A DNA stretch of 5,447 bases from an uncultured Burkholderiales bacterium (lineage in GTDB: Bacteria > Pseudomonadota > Gammaproteobacteria > Burkholderiales > Burkholderiaceae_D): contig CAIVDH010000263.1 in assembly GCA_903904635.1 (NCBI GenBank), positions 1-5,447 on the forward strand, in the 5' to 3' direction. The notes beneath the pieces were generated by a model. The model made no database searches and was not told where the DNA came from. It saw only the letters and a program-made list of their open reading frames with translations. Both the position numbers and the translations under genes were made by a program. How positions within the stretch are numbered: position 1 is the stretch's first letter; every line of letters begins with the position of its first letter. This document shows positions 1 to 5,447 of this stretch, piece by piece.

Positions 1-309
1 CACCGTAAAATCGACAGCGACGCGTGTCAATGCCAGCGGATGGCACAATGGGATTAAATCGCTGGTACGTTTTGCAGCCATGATGGCGGCGATGCGGGCT
101 ATGCCTAATACGTCCCCTTTTTTTGCTGTGCCGCCGGTGATGATGGCCAGCGTTGCCGGTTTCATGCGGATAATGCCGCTGGCCATGGCGATACGATGCG
201 TCTCGGCTTTGGCGCCGACATCGACCATGTGGGCCTGACCGCCTGCATCAAAATGGGTAAGGCCGTTATTGGTTTCGTTAGCAGCAGTTGAGGTGTTGGC
301 AGAAGTCAT
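1..309 (-). CDS. moaC: Cyclic pyranopterin monophosphate synthase MoaC (N-terminal part, cut by window edge)
   Basis: MoaC converts 3',8-cyclo-7,8-dihydro-GTP into cyclic pyranopterin monophosphate, the second reaction of molybdenum cofactor synthesis in the cytoplasm, working as a hexamer. My translation of the minus strand gives 103 residues before the edge. Recognisable blocks are L-T-H-F-D at 17-21, [12 protein letters not shown] at 26-37, KKGDV at 63-67 and [17 protein letters not shown] at 78-94. K64 aligns with the catalytic Lys51 of E. coli MoaC, and the CHP motif is part of the substrate pocket. The family is usually about 160 residues, so roughly 55 are missing, including the C-terminal catalytic Asp and Lys. 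The ATG at 309 is the only sensible start because an in-frame stop lies upstream with no other ATG between. The protein begins with a variable Ser/Thr/Ala/Asn-rich tail of about 16 residues, and no good Shine-Dalgarno precedes it. It is divergent from the bepA gene. Confidence 0.95.
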   Translation of the reverse strand, partial: MTSANTSTAANETNNGLTHFDAGGQAHMVDVGAKAETHRIAMASGIIRMKPATLAIITGGTAKKGDVLGIARIAAIMAAKRTSDLIPLCHPLALTRVAVDFTV

Positions 310-324
310 GGATAAATGTAAAAC
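296..324 (+). promoter_or_regulatory. Candidate sigma70 promoter for bepA
   Basis: TTGGCA at 296-301 matches five of six bases of the -35 consensus. A 17-bp spacer then leads to TAAAAC at 319-324, which matches four of six bases of the -10. Transcription would begin near 331, giving a leader of about 43 nt with GGAGG at 357-361, 12 nt before the bepA ATG. The -35 lies inside the first codons of moaC on the opposite strand. It is supported by pattern and position only. Confidence 0.35.
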
Positions 325-362
325 AAAATGTAAGCAGGAAGGATCGAATCTTGGTTGGAGGT

Positions 363-371
363 ATCATAGCA
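363..371 (-). promoter_or_regulatory. Candidate extended -10 promoter element for moaC
   Basis: On the minus strand, TGC followed directly by TATGAT gives an extended -10 (TGn plus five of six matches to TATAAT). There is no recognisable -35 at the usual distance, as is common for extended -10 promoters. Transcription would start around 356, leaving a leader of about 47 nt before the moaC ATG. The element overlaps the stretch between the Shine-Dalgarno and start codon of bepA on the other strand. It is a short pattern match only. Confidence 0.3.
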
Positions 372-373
372 TC

Positions 374-1903
374 ATGAAACGTTCGCCCTCTACTCGCGCT
401 CCCGCACTTGTTGTCAGGTTGTTTACAGCAGCCGTACTTGTGTTGACCAGCCCTGCGTTGCTGAGTCCTGTGCCTTTGCATGCGCAGAGTTTGCCTAATC
501 TCGGCGATGCTGATGGCGAAGAGTTATCGCCGCTCATGGAGCGCAAGCTGGGTGAGCAAATTATGCAAAATATTCGACGTGATCGCGACTACATCAGCGA
601 TCCGACTGTGATGGATTTTTTGAATAATTTTGGTGGCATACTTTTGGCTGCCAATCCGGAGGCCCGTGCCGATACGGGTTATGACTTCTTGTTTTTTGCC
701 GTTCGTGATCCATCGTTAAACGCATTTGCTCTGCCCGGTGGTTTCATAGGCATGCATACGGGCCTTGTGATTGCGGCACAATCTGAATCTGAGCTGGCTT
801 CGGTGCTGGCCCATGAAATCGGTCACGTTTCGCAGCGCCATATTGCACGCATGGTGGGCAATCAGAAGCAAGATGCGTTGCTGCCACTGGCCGGTATATT
901 GATTGGCCTGTTGGCTGCGCGTAGCAGTCCAGATCTGGCGGGTGCGGCCATGATGAGCGGTACCGGGCTTGCCAGACAACGTCAGCTAGGATTTAACCGA
1001 GATGCCGAGCGTGAGGCAGATAGAGTAGGTTTGCAAATTTTGCGCAGCGCCGGTTTTGAAGCTGGCGGTATGGTGAATTTTTTTGGACGCTTGCAAAAAG
1101 CTAGTCGTAATAGCAACGATTCTGCGCCCGCTTATTTACGCACCCACCCCATGACCACAGAACGGATTGCCGATATAGAGGCGCGCATCCGTAAAGAGCC
1201 TTACCGTCAGCATGCTGATAGCCTGGATTTTTTACTGATCAAATCACGCATGCGCGTGCTGCAGGACGATAAGCCTCAGGGATGGCGCGACAATGCAGTT
1301 TATTTTAATGAGCAGCTAAAGCAAGGTACGCGCAGCGCGACCATGGCGGCGCGTTATGGCTTGGCGATGCTGGCTTTGCGTCAGCGTGATATTGCAACTG
1401 CAGATAGTTTGCTCAAGGCGATGCTTGCCGAAGCAGATCAAAAACCTGTGCTGCCGGTGACGCCTATTATTGTTACGCTGGCTATTGAATTACGTCTGGC
1501 TGCCAATCAACCTGACATAGCACTTAAATCAGTGCAATTGGCACGCATGCAGTTTCCGCTTTCGCGGGCAGTTGCGATGTTGTATGCCGACTGCTTGATG
1601 GCATCTGGTAAAAAAGAAGAGGCGACGTTATTTTTGCGTGATCAGACGCAGCTATATCGGCAGGATACGTCACTTTATATTGCACTGGCGCGGGCTTATG
1701 CCGAGCAGGGCAAAATGGCTTTGCAGCATATGACGCTGGCGGAGTATTACACCCTGGCCGGCAGCTTGCCGACTGCATTGGAGCAGCTTAGAATTGCACG
1801 CGCATCGACAGATGCCTCGTATTACGATCAGGCGATTATTGATGCGCGTGAACGTGAGTTGCAGGCGAGCTGGAAGGATATGCTGAAGCAGAAGGGGCGG
1901 TAA
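374..1903 (+). CDS. bepA: Periplasmic M48-family metalloprotease with TPR tail, BepA (YfgC)-type outer-membrane assembly protease
   Basis: In E. coli, BepA helps LptD and BamA-dependent proteins assemble in the outer membrane and degrades stalled ones. The predicted protein has 509 residues (E. coli BepA 487). Residues 1-37 look like a Sec signal peptide: basic start, hydrophobic core at about 16-30, likely cleavage after Ala37 (LHA-QS). The zinc motif HEIGH is at 147-151, and E212 in AEREAD is the expected third ligand. H258 in RTHPM matches the His that switches BepA activity. LNAFALPGG at 115-123 is the conserved strand before the active site. Residues from about 320 to 490 are helical and Ala/Leu-rich, matching the TPR domain. 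The frame stays open back to 269, but that part overlaps moaC and would bury the signal peptide; ATG 374 has GGAGG 12 nt upstream. Assignment to the BepA type rests on the M48-TPR order and motif matches. Confidence 0.93.
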   Translation: MKRSPSTRAPALVVRLFTAAVLVLTSPALLSPVPLHAQSLPNLGDADGEELSPLMERKLGEQIMQNIRRDRDYISDPTVMDFLNNFGGILLAANPEARADTGYDFLFFAVRDPSLNAFALPGGFIGMHTGLVIAAQSESELASVLAHEIGHVSQRHIARMVGNQKQDALLPLAGILIGLLAARSSPDLAGAAMMSGTGLARQRQLGFNRDAEREADRVGLQILRSAGFEAGGMVNFFGRLQKASRNSNDSAPAYLRTHPMTTERIADIEARIRKEPYRQHADSLDFLLIKSRMRVLQDDKPQGWRDNAVYFNEQLKQGTRSATMAARYGLAMLALRQRDIATADSLLKAMLAEADQKPVLPVTPIIVTLAIELRLAANQPDIALKSVQLARMQFPLSRAVAMLYADCLMASGKKEEATLFLRDQTQLYRQDTSLYIALARAYAEQGKMALQHMTLAEYYTLAGSLPTALEQLRIARASTDASYYDQAIIDARERELQASWKDMLKQKGR

Positions 1904-1952
1904 TTTGAAGGTGACTGTATTGCGCTTTTATTAGTTTAATTTAGTCGCTAAT

Positions 1953-2567
1953 TTATACGCGCAACCTTGGTCTGGATACAAATCCAAATCGCAGTCCTAA
2001 TTCCAATCCCTGTTCATTTTGCTCTATGCGCTCAATGCGCGTAACTGGTATGGATTTATCATCTATCAGTAAGTCTAATTTTTTATCCGGTGCTTCCAGC
2101 CATTGCATCAACTGAGCATCTTCAACTGGCTTACCTTCTATCCTAAACTGCTGCAAACATTGTGCGACATCGCGATCGTCCAGCATGGCGAGATGCGTTG
2201 CATTTTGCAGTATCAATTGTCCTTCTTCTGTGAGATAGGCCGCTGTGATATTTTTTAGTGGCTGGCCATCGTGCAGCATCATGCCTGCATTTGCATCGGT
2301 ATGCGCAATAAAAGGTGTGGCTTGCAGATCAACATAAACGCGCTGCGGACCATTCTGAAAATACCATGCACCTTCTGCGTCGCATGCATAGTTGCGATGT
2401 ATGAATGCCAGCAGCGCTGTATGACGTATCGGGTCGCCTAATAAATTATTTTTTTGCGTTGCTTCGTCACGCATGCGAAATACGCCGCGCGCATCTAACG
2501 CCAGCCAGCCATGGCAATGCGGCACATCCGGCCATTTTGTCATGGCCTGTCTGACGATATCATCCAT
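1953..2567 (-). CDS. Conserved beta-proteobacterial protein of unknown function (WYFQNGPQRVYV family, possibly DUF2946)
   Basis: The predicted protein has 204 residues, no signal peptide and no membrane segment, so it is probably cytoplasmic. I recognise the style of a family common in Burkholderiales: KWPDVPHCHGWLALDARG at 11-28, then AFIHRNYACDAEG at 54-66 and WYFQNGPQRVYVDLQATPF at 68-86. I associate this family with DUF2946, from memory and unconfirmed. No catalytic motif is evident; the C-terminal half (about 100-204) is more variable and charged. The ATG at 2567 begins one base after the TGA of the upstream hydrolase gene. AGAGG (2575-2579, minus strand), lying within that gene's last codons, sits 7 nt ahead of it. 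This points to translational coupling and equal expression of the two proteins. It is the last gene of the minus-strand run and converges on bepA with 49 bp between stops. Function unknown. Confidence 0.85.
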   Translation of the reverse strand: MDDIVRQAMTKWPDVPHCHGWLALDARGVFRMRDEATQKNNLLGDPIRHTALLAFIHRNYACDAEGAWYFQNGPQRVYVDLQATPFIAHTDANAGMMLHDGQPLKNITAAYLTEEGQLILQNATHLAMLDDRDVAQCLQQFRIEGKPVEDAQLMQWLEAPDKKLDLLIDDKSIPVTRIERIEQNEQGLELGLRFGFVSRPRLRV

Positions 2568-2568
2568 C

Positions 2569-3555
2569 TCAGAGCCTCTGCGTTGCGGCAGGTTGTAGTG
2601 TTAATGCACCAGTCAGAAAGCTGACTATGCGCTGCGGCAGCCAGTCGAGTTTGCCGGGCAGGCTGCCACTGGCAAAGCCGACATGGCCACCCGTTGCAGG
2701 GTACGCCAGTGTTACTGATTTTGATGCTGCATGCGGAAGATATTGTGCCGGCATGAATGGATCATTACGCGCATTTAAAACCAGGGTAGGCACAGTGATG
2801 GCTGGTAGCACATGCTTGCCACTGGCGCGATCCCAGTAGTCATTGGTGTCGCGATAGCCATGCAGGGGGGCGGTGACGACATTGTCGAATTCATATAAAT
2901 CACGCGCGGCAAGCAGGCTATTACGATCAAACAGATCGGGAAATTGCGCGAGTTTTAGCAGGCATTTTGGTTTTAAAGTGCGCAAAAATGAACGGGTATA
3001 AATCATATTCACACCGCGCGAAAGTGCAGCGCCGCCAGCGGCAAGATCAAGCGGCGCAGATATGGCGCAGGCCGCATCAATAAAACTGGCGTCTTCTGCT
3101 GATTCGCCCAGCCAGCGCAATAAGGCATTGCCACCGAGTGAAACACCGGTGGCAAAAAAATGCGATGCATGGCTGCATATGGCATGCGTTTTAATGCGCC
3201 GCAGTACCCAATTAATTTCAGCAGCATCACCAGAATGATAAAACCGTGGTGCGCGATTTAACTCTCCAGAGCAACCACGGAAATGCGGTATCACACCGGA
3301 CCAGCCTAGCGATGCAATGTGTTGCATCAGCGCTTTTGCGTAATGACTTTTCGATGAACCTTCCAGCCCATGAAATAAAACCAGCAGCGGTTTGCCCCGC
3401 TGCCCTTGCGTAAAATCTACATCAATGAAATCACCATCTGGTGTATCCCAGCGTTCGCGGCGCATGGCTATGGATGGTGTGCTGATGAAAAGAGCCGGAT
3501 AAATGGTCTGCATATGACCGCCCGGCAGCCAGCTTGGCGCGACATATTCAGCCAT
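2569..3555 (-). CDS. YheT-type alpha/beta-fold hydrolase (COG0429)
   Basis: This is a putative serine esterase or hydrolase of the YheT group, whose natural substrate is not well established. With the ATG at 3555 it has 328 residues. The YheT entry motif PSWLPGGHMQTIYPALF lies at 7-23. The oxyanion-hole segment FHGLEGSS is at 61-68 and FRGCSGE at 92-98. The nucleophile elbow GVSLGG holds S139, the acid is D265 in NARNDPFMP, and H291 in GGHVGF completes the triad. Length and motif order match E. coli YheT closely. A GTG at 3573 would add six residues and directly abut the TAA of the NTF2-like gene. I prefer 3555 because MAEYVAPSWLPGG looks like the usual family N-terminus, though neither start has a clear Shine-Dalgarno. 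The gene follows the NTF2-like gene by 18 nt and runs one base short of the next gene, so it is almost certainly co-transcribed with both. Confidence 0.92.
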   Translation of the reverse strand: MAEYVAPSWLPGGHMQTIYPALFISTPSIAMRRERWDTPDGDFIDVDFTQGQRGKPLLVLFHGLEGSSKSHYAKALMQHIASLGWSGVIPHFRGCSGELNRAPRFYHSGDAAEINWVLRRIKTHAICSHASHFFATGVSLGGNALLRWLGESAEDASFIDAACAISAPLDLAAGGAALSRGVNMIYTRSFLRTLKPKCLLKLAQFPDLFDRNSLLAARDLYEFDNVVTAPLHGYRDTNDYWDRASGKHVLPAITVPTLVLNARNDPFMPAQYLPHAASKSVTLAYPATGGHVGFASGSLPGKLDWLPQRIVSFLTGALTLQPAATQRL

Positions 3556-3573
3556 GCCAGTGTGGTGTGACAC

Positions 3574-4014
3574 TTAATGTAAGACGGAACCGTTAGCCAG
3601 ATTCTGGTCTGCAGGTTTGCCCGGCGCGATCGATGCATGATGCATGACGATGCGCCAGCCTTGCGGTGTTTTCAGATAAACGTTCGTGGCCAGTATGTGT
3701 GCTTCCTGCCAGTTTGCATCGTCAGGTGCGTTGACTTCTTCAATCACGCTATGTACCGAGCACATCATGTTGTGGGTAACATGCAGATTGCGCGGATGTA
3801 TATGCACAGGGCCACGTTCGAATATCATTTCCCATGATGCCCTGATGGCCGCATGGCCTTGCAGACGCGGTGCGCCGGGATGTATGCAGACGATTTCTTC
3901 ATCCTCTGCCCATAGCGCCATTAAGCTCTCCAGGTCGGCACGCCCTATCGCATCATAGAAAGCGTGCTCTGCATCTTCGGCGCTAGCCAGTAATTTATTT
4001 TGTTTTGTCGGCAT
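3574..4014 (-). CDS. NTF2-like / SnoaL-like domain protein of unknown function
   Basis: The predicted protein has 146 residues and is a single cone-shaped NTF2/SnoaL-like domain, roughly residues 13-130. Features seen: an N-terminal helix with AEHAFYDAIGRADLESLMALW (15-35), AEDEEIVCIHPGAPRLQG (36-53) and the pair AIRASWEMIF (56-65). Near the end is GWRIVMHHAS (119-128), the typical last strand. Such domains serve as enzymes, binding modules or scaffolds, so no reaction can be assigned. The frame is open upstream to a GTG at 4110 inside the zinc-finger gene. The region between does not resemble the family, and ATG 4014 is the only ATG, although no convincing Shine-Dalgarno precedes it. The gene lies 73 nt after the zinc-finger gene, the largest gap in this run, and 18 nt before the hydrolase start. 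Confidence 0.85.
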   Translation of the reverse strand: MPTKQNKLLASAEDAEHAFYDAIGRADLESLMALWAEDEEIVCIHPGAPRLQGHAAIRASWEMIFERGPVHIHPRNLHVTHNMMCSVHSVIEEVNAPDDANWQEAHILATNVYLKTPQGWRIVMHHASIAPGKPADQNLANGSVLH

Positions 4015-4087
4015 CGCTACGGTGATGAAAATGAAGACCTGGAGTGATAGAGCTTCTAAGCACGGGCTGATTAAAGACTGTAAAACA

Positions 4088-4279
4088 TTAATGACTATGC
4101 ACCACCACACCGGGTTTCAAGCGATAGGTGGTGCTGCAATACGGACAGCGCGCTTCGCCGTTGGCGGCGAATGTTAAAAACACGCGCGGGTGCGAGGACC
4201 AGACTGGCATGGCGTCGTTAGGGCAATGTGCAGGCAGGTCTTTGCTGTCAAGTTCGACAGCGGTGATGGGGTTGGTCAT
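4088..4279 (-). CDS. Small CHCC zinc-finger protein (zf-CHCC, related to the NDUFS6 zinc domain)
   Basis: A 63-residue protein with a single predicted zinc site: C19 in LPAHCP, H30 in SSHPRVFL, and C45 and C48 in ARCPYCSTTYRL. The order Cys-His-Cys-x2-Cys with the SHPRVFL and GEA(R/K)CPYC blocks is diagnostic of the zf-CHCC family. That family also covers the zinc-binding part of the mitochondrial complex I subunit NDUFS6. The bacterial proteins have no settled function, and nothing here links this one to complex I. Two ATG codons are adjacent (4282 and 4279). GGAG at 4286-4289 on the minus strand is only 3 nt from the first but 6 nt from the second, so 4279 is chosen. It starts about 20 nt after the ilvE stop and is probably co-transcribed with it. 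I recall ilvE followed by such a gene in other beta-proteobacteria. Confidence 0.92.
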   Translation of the reverse strand: MTNPITAVELDSKDLPAHCPNDAMPVWSSHPRVFLTFAANGEARCPYCSTTYRLKPGVVVHSH

Positions 4280-4299
4280 CATGCTCTCCGAATGCGGGT

Positions 4300-5220
4300 T
4301 TATACGAGTGTCAGCCAGTGGTTGTATTGCGGTGCTTTGCCGGACACAACATCAAAAAACAGGGATTGCAATTTTTCTGTGATGGGGCCACGGCTGCCGT
4401 TACCGATTTCACGATTGTCGAGTTCGCGTATTGGTGTGACTTCTGCTGCGGTGCCGGTAAAAAATGCTTCATCGGCGCAGTACATTTCATCACGTGTGAT
4501 ACGTTTTTCGATAATCTCTATGTGCATGTCACGTGCCATCGTCAGCACGGAGTCACGCGTGATGCCATCCAGGCAGCTGGCCAGATCGGGCGTATAGATT
4601 TTGCCGCCCTTGACGATAAATACATTTTCGCCAGCGCCTTCCGATACATAGCCATCGGTGTCAAGCAGCAGTGCTTCATCGTAGCCGTCAGCGGTGACTT
4701 CCTGATTGGCCAGTATGGAATTGATGTAATAGCCGCTAGCCTTGGCGCGCACCATCGATACATTGACATGATGGCGTGTGAAAGAGGAAGTCTTTACGCG
4801 TATGCCGCGTGCCAGACCGTCTTCACCCAGATAAGCGCCCCATGGCCATGCAGCGATGGACGCATGGATGGTGTTGCCGCGTGCGGATACGCCCATTTTT
4901 TCTGAGCCTATCCAGACCAGCGGACGTAAATAACAAGATTCCAGTTTGTTGGCGCGCACAACTTCGCGTTGCGCTTCCATGATGGTTTCCATGTCGTAGG
5001 GGATAGTCATCTGGAAAATTTTGGCTGAATTAAACAGCCGCTGCGTGTGTTCCTTCAGACGGAAAATCGCTGTTCCATCAGGCGTTTTGTAGGCGCGTAC
5101 GCCTTCAAATACGGCCATACCGTAATGCAGGCTGTGCGTTAGTACATGCAGTGTTGCATCGCGCCAGTCTATCAAGTGGCCGTCTTTCCAGATCTTTCCG
5201 TCGCGGTCTGCCATGGACAT
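4300..5220 (-). CDS. ilvE: Branched-chain amino acid aminotransferase IlvE
   Basis: IlvE is a cytoplasmic PLP enzyme of fold type IV. It exchanges amino groups between 2-oxoglutarate/glutamate and the keto acids of valine, leucine and isoleucine, the last step of their synthesis. The protein has 306 residues (E. coli 309). K160 in MVRAKASGYY is the PLP-binding lysine. The class IV signature SEGAGENVF begins at 193. Other expected blocks are HSLHYGMAVFEGVRAY (29-44), LRPLVWIGSEKMGVSARG (98-115), CLDGITRD (216-223) and FFTGTAAEVTPIREL (253-267). Start: ATG 5220 has GGAG 8 nt upstream (5229-5232, minus strand). The open frame extends to a TTG at 5238, but that would include the Shine-Dalgarno. 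A second ATG at 5214 is possible, though MSMADRDGKIW resembles other beta-proteobacterial IlvE starts. It heads the minus-strand run and is divergent from an azlC-like gene, which fits branched-chain amino acid metabolism. Confidence 0.97.
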   Translation of the reverse strand: MSMADRDGKIWKDGHLIDWRDATLHVLTHSLHYGMAVFEGVRAYKTPDGTAIFRLKEHTQRLFNSAKIFQMTIPYDMETIMEAQREVVRANKLESCYLRPLVWIGSEKMGVSARGNTIHASIAAWPWGAYLGEDGLARGIRVKTSSFTRHHVNVSMVRAKASGYYINSILANQEVTADGYDEALLLDTDGYVSEGAGENVFIVKGGKIYTPDLASCLDGITRDSVLTMARDMHIEIIEKRITRDEMYCADEAFFTGTAAEVTPIRELDNREIGNGSRGPITEKLQSLFFDVVSGKAPQYNHWLTLV

Positions 5221-5285
5221 ATCAAATTCTCCAGTCAATATTTCAAATGCGTGATTTTAGCGGATTAGATAGTCTTTATCGCATG

Positions 5286-5310
5286 ATCGGTAGAATAATG
5301 CCTTGCCGAT
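5286..5310. repeat. Short inverted repeat in the ilvE-azlC divergent region
   Basis: ATCGG at 5286-5290 and CCGAT at 5306-5310 form a perfect 5-bp inverted repeat with 15 bp between. Half-site centres are 20 bp apart, about two helical turns, so a dimeric regulator could bind both from the same face. TAGAAT at 5291-5296, a five-of-six -10 match for the azlC direction, lies between the halves but has no clear -35. A 5-bp match can arise by chance, so this is only a candidate operator. Confidence 0.2.
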
Positions 5311-5347
5311 TTAATACGGCCAGTTTTAAGGACAGACGATTTTTTTG

Positions 5348-5447
5348 ATGAAACCCTCCACAGACGGACTCGCCGCGCGCGAAAAATCAGCATTTTGGGA
5401 CGGCCTTCGTGCCAGTACACCCACCATTCCCGGCCTTTTTGCCTGGG
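5348..5447 (+). CDS. azlC: AzlC-like branched-chain amino acid exporter subunit (N-terminal fragment, cut by window edge)
   Basis: AzlC proteins are inner-membrane subunits that, with the small partner AzlD, export branched-chain amino acids (BrnF/BrnE and YgaZ/YgaH are relatives). Only 33 codons are in the window. After a short charged leader comes AFWDGLRASTPTIPGLFAW (15-33). It resembles the first block of AzlC proteins, with F-x2-G-x-R, a proline a few residues later and G-x3-W entering the first membrane helix. I found this frame by reading the sequence. ATG 5348 is the first ATG after an in-frame TAA at 5327; a TTG lies immediately before it at 5345. AAGGA at 5328-5332 is 15 nt from the ATG, longer than ideal, so the start is uncertain. 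Divergence from ilvE supports the assignment, but with so little protein visible it remains probable rather than certain. Confidence 0.65.
   Translation, partial: MKPSTDGLAAREKSAFWDGLRASTPTIPGLFAW

Noticed and set aside
269..373. 35-codon N-terminal extension of the bepA frame.
   Set aside because: It overlaps moaC antisense, would place a polar stretch before the signal peptide, and the downstream ATG at 374 has GGAGG ahead of it.
1921..1963. Imperfect inverted repeat (TGCGC with GCGCA, inner ATTAG with CTAAT) in the convergent gap between bepA and the unknown-function gene, considered as a bidirectional terminator.
   Set aside because: The stem is broken by an uneven internal loop, the hairpin loop is long, and no T-run follows on either strand. 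It also runs into the last codons of the minus-strand gene.
3632..3647. Tandem GATGCAT repeat, part of a general abundance of ATGC-type words in the window.
   Set aside because: It encodes the conserved Met-His-His-Ala end of the NTF2-like protein (codons ATG, CAT, CAT, GCA), has only two units, and other ATGC words are scattered within coding regions.
4015..4087. TTTACA on the minus strand in the gap before the NTF2-like gene, considered as the -35 of an internal promoter.
   Set aside because: No acceptable -10 hexamer occurs at 16 to 19 bp downstream.
4318..4905. Long open frame of 195 codons on the plus strand, opposite ilvE.
   Set aside because: It lies fully antisense to a clear ilvE, its translation is Cys-rich without any family resemblance, and it is best explained as a codon-use shadow.
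1..5447. Search for a mobile element, CRISPR array, tRNA or rRNA gene, toxin-antitoxin pair, retron or defence genes.
   Set aside because: Recognisable or well-bounded genes fill nearly the whole window, the gaps are all under 130 bp, and no long repeats, structured RNA or transposase-like frames are visible.

Overview
The window looks like ordinary chromosomal DNA of a beta-proteobacterium, most likely of the order Burkholderiales. The strongest clue is the IlvE protein, whose long conserved blocks (for example the stretch around the PLP lysine and the ARGNTIH and AAWPWGAYLG segments) look to me like Burkholderiales IlvE. A DUF protein with the WYFQNGPQRVYV block and a short CHCC zinc-finger gene behind ilvE fit the same group. 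Base composition looks moderate, about half GC by eye, which would suit an Oxalobacteraceae-like lineage better than a high-GC Burkholderia. That placement is inference from memory of these families; no database was searched.

Layout. Positions 1-309 (minus) hold the N-terminal two thirds of moaC, cut by the window edge. After a 64-bp divergent gap, 374-1903 (plus) encodes a BepA-type periplasmic M48 metalloprotease with a TPR tail. A 49-bp convergent gap separates it from a run of five minus-strand genes. In transcription order these are ilvE (5220-4300), a CHCC zinc-finger protein (4279-4088), an NTF2/SnoaL-like protein (4014-3574), a YheT-type alpha/beta hydrolase (3555-2569) and a beta-proteobacterial protein of unknown function (2567-1953). 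The gaps between them are about 20, 73, 18 and 1 nt, so an operon is plausible, with the 73-nt gap its weakest link. At the right edge, after a 127-bp divergent gap, the first 33 codons of an azlC-like branched-chain amino acid exporter gene start at 5348 (plus).

How the genes fit together. IlvE makes and breaks down leucine, isoleucine and valine, and AzlC (normally with AzlD) exports branched-chain amino acids, so the divergent pair at the right edge forms a coherent unit. MoaC (molybdenum cofactor synthesis) and BepA (outer-membrane protein quality control) share an upstream region but have no obvious functional link. The hydrolase and the unknown-function protein are tightly coupled at translation and may work together.

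Nothing here looks like a mobile element, CRISPR array, RNA gene, defence system or new gene system. The observations worth a second look are small-scale: overlapping divergent promoter candidates, translational coupling with a protein of unknown function, and an inverted repeat between ilvE and azlC.
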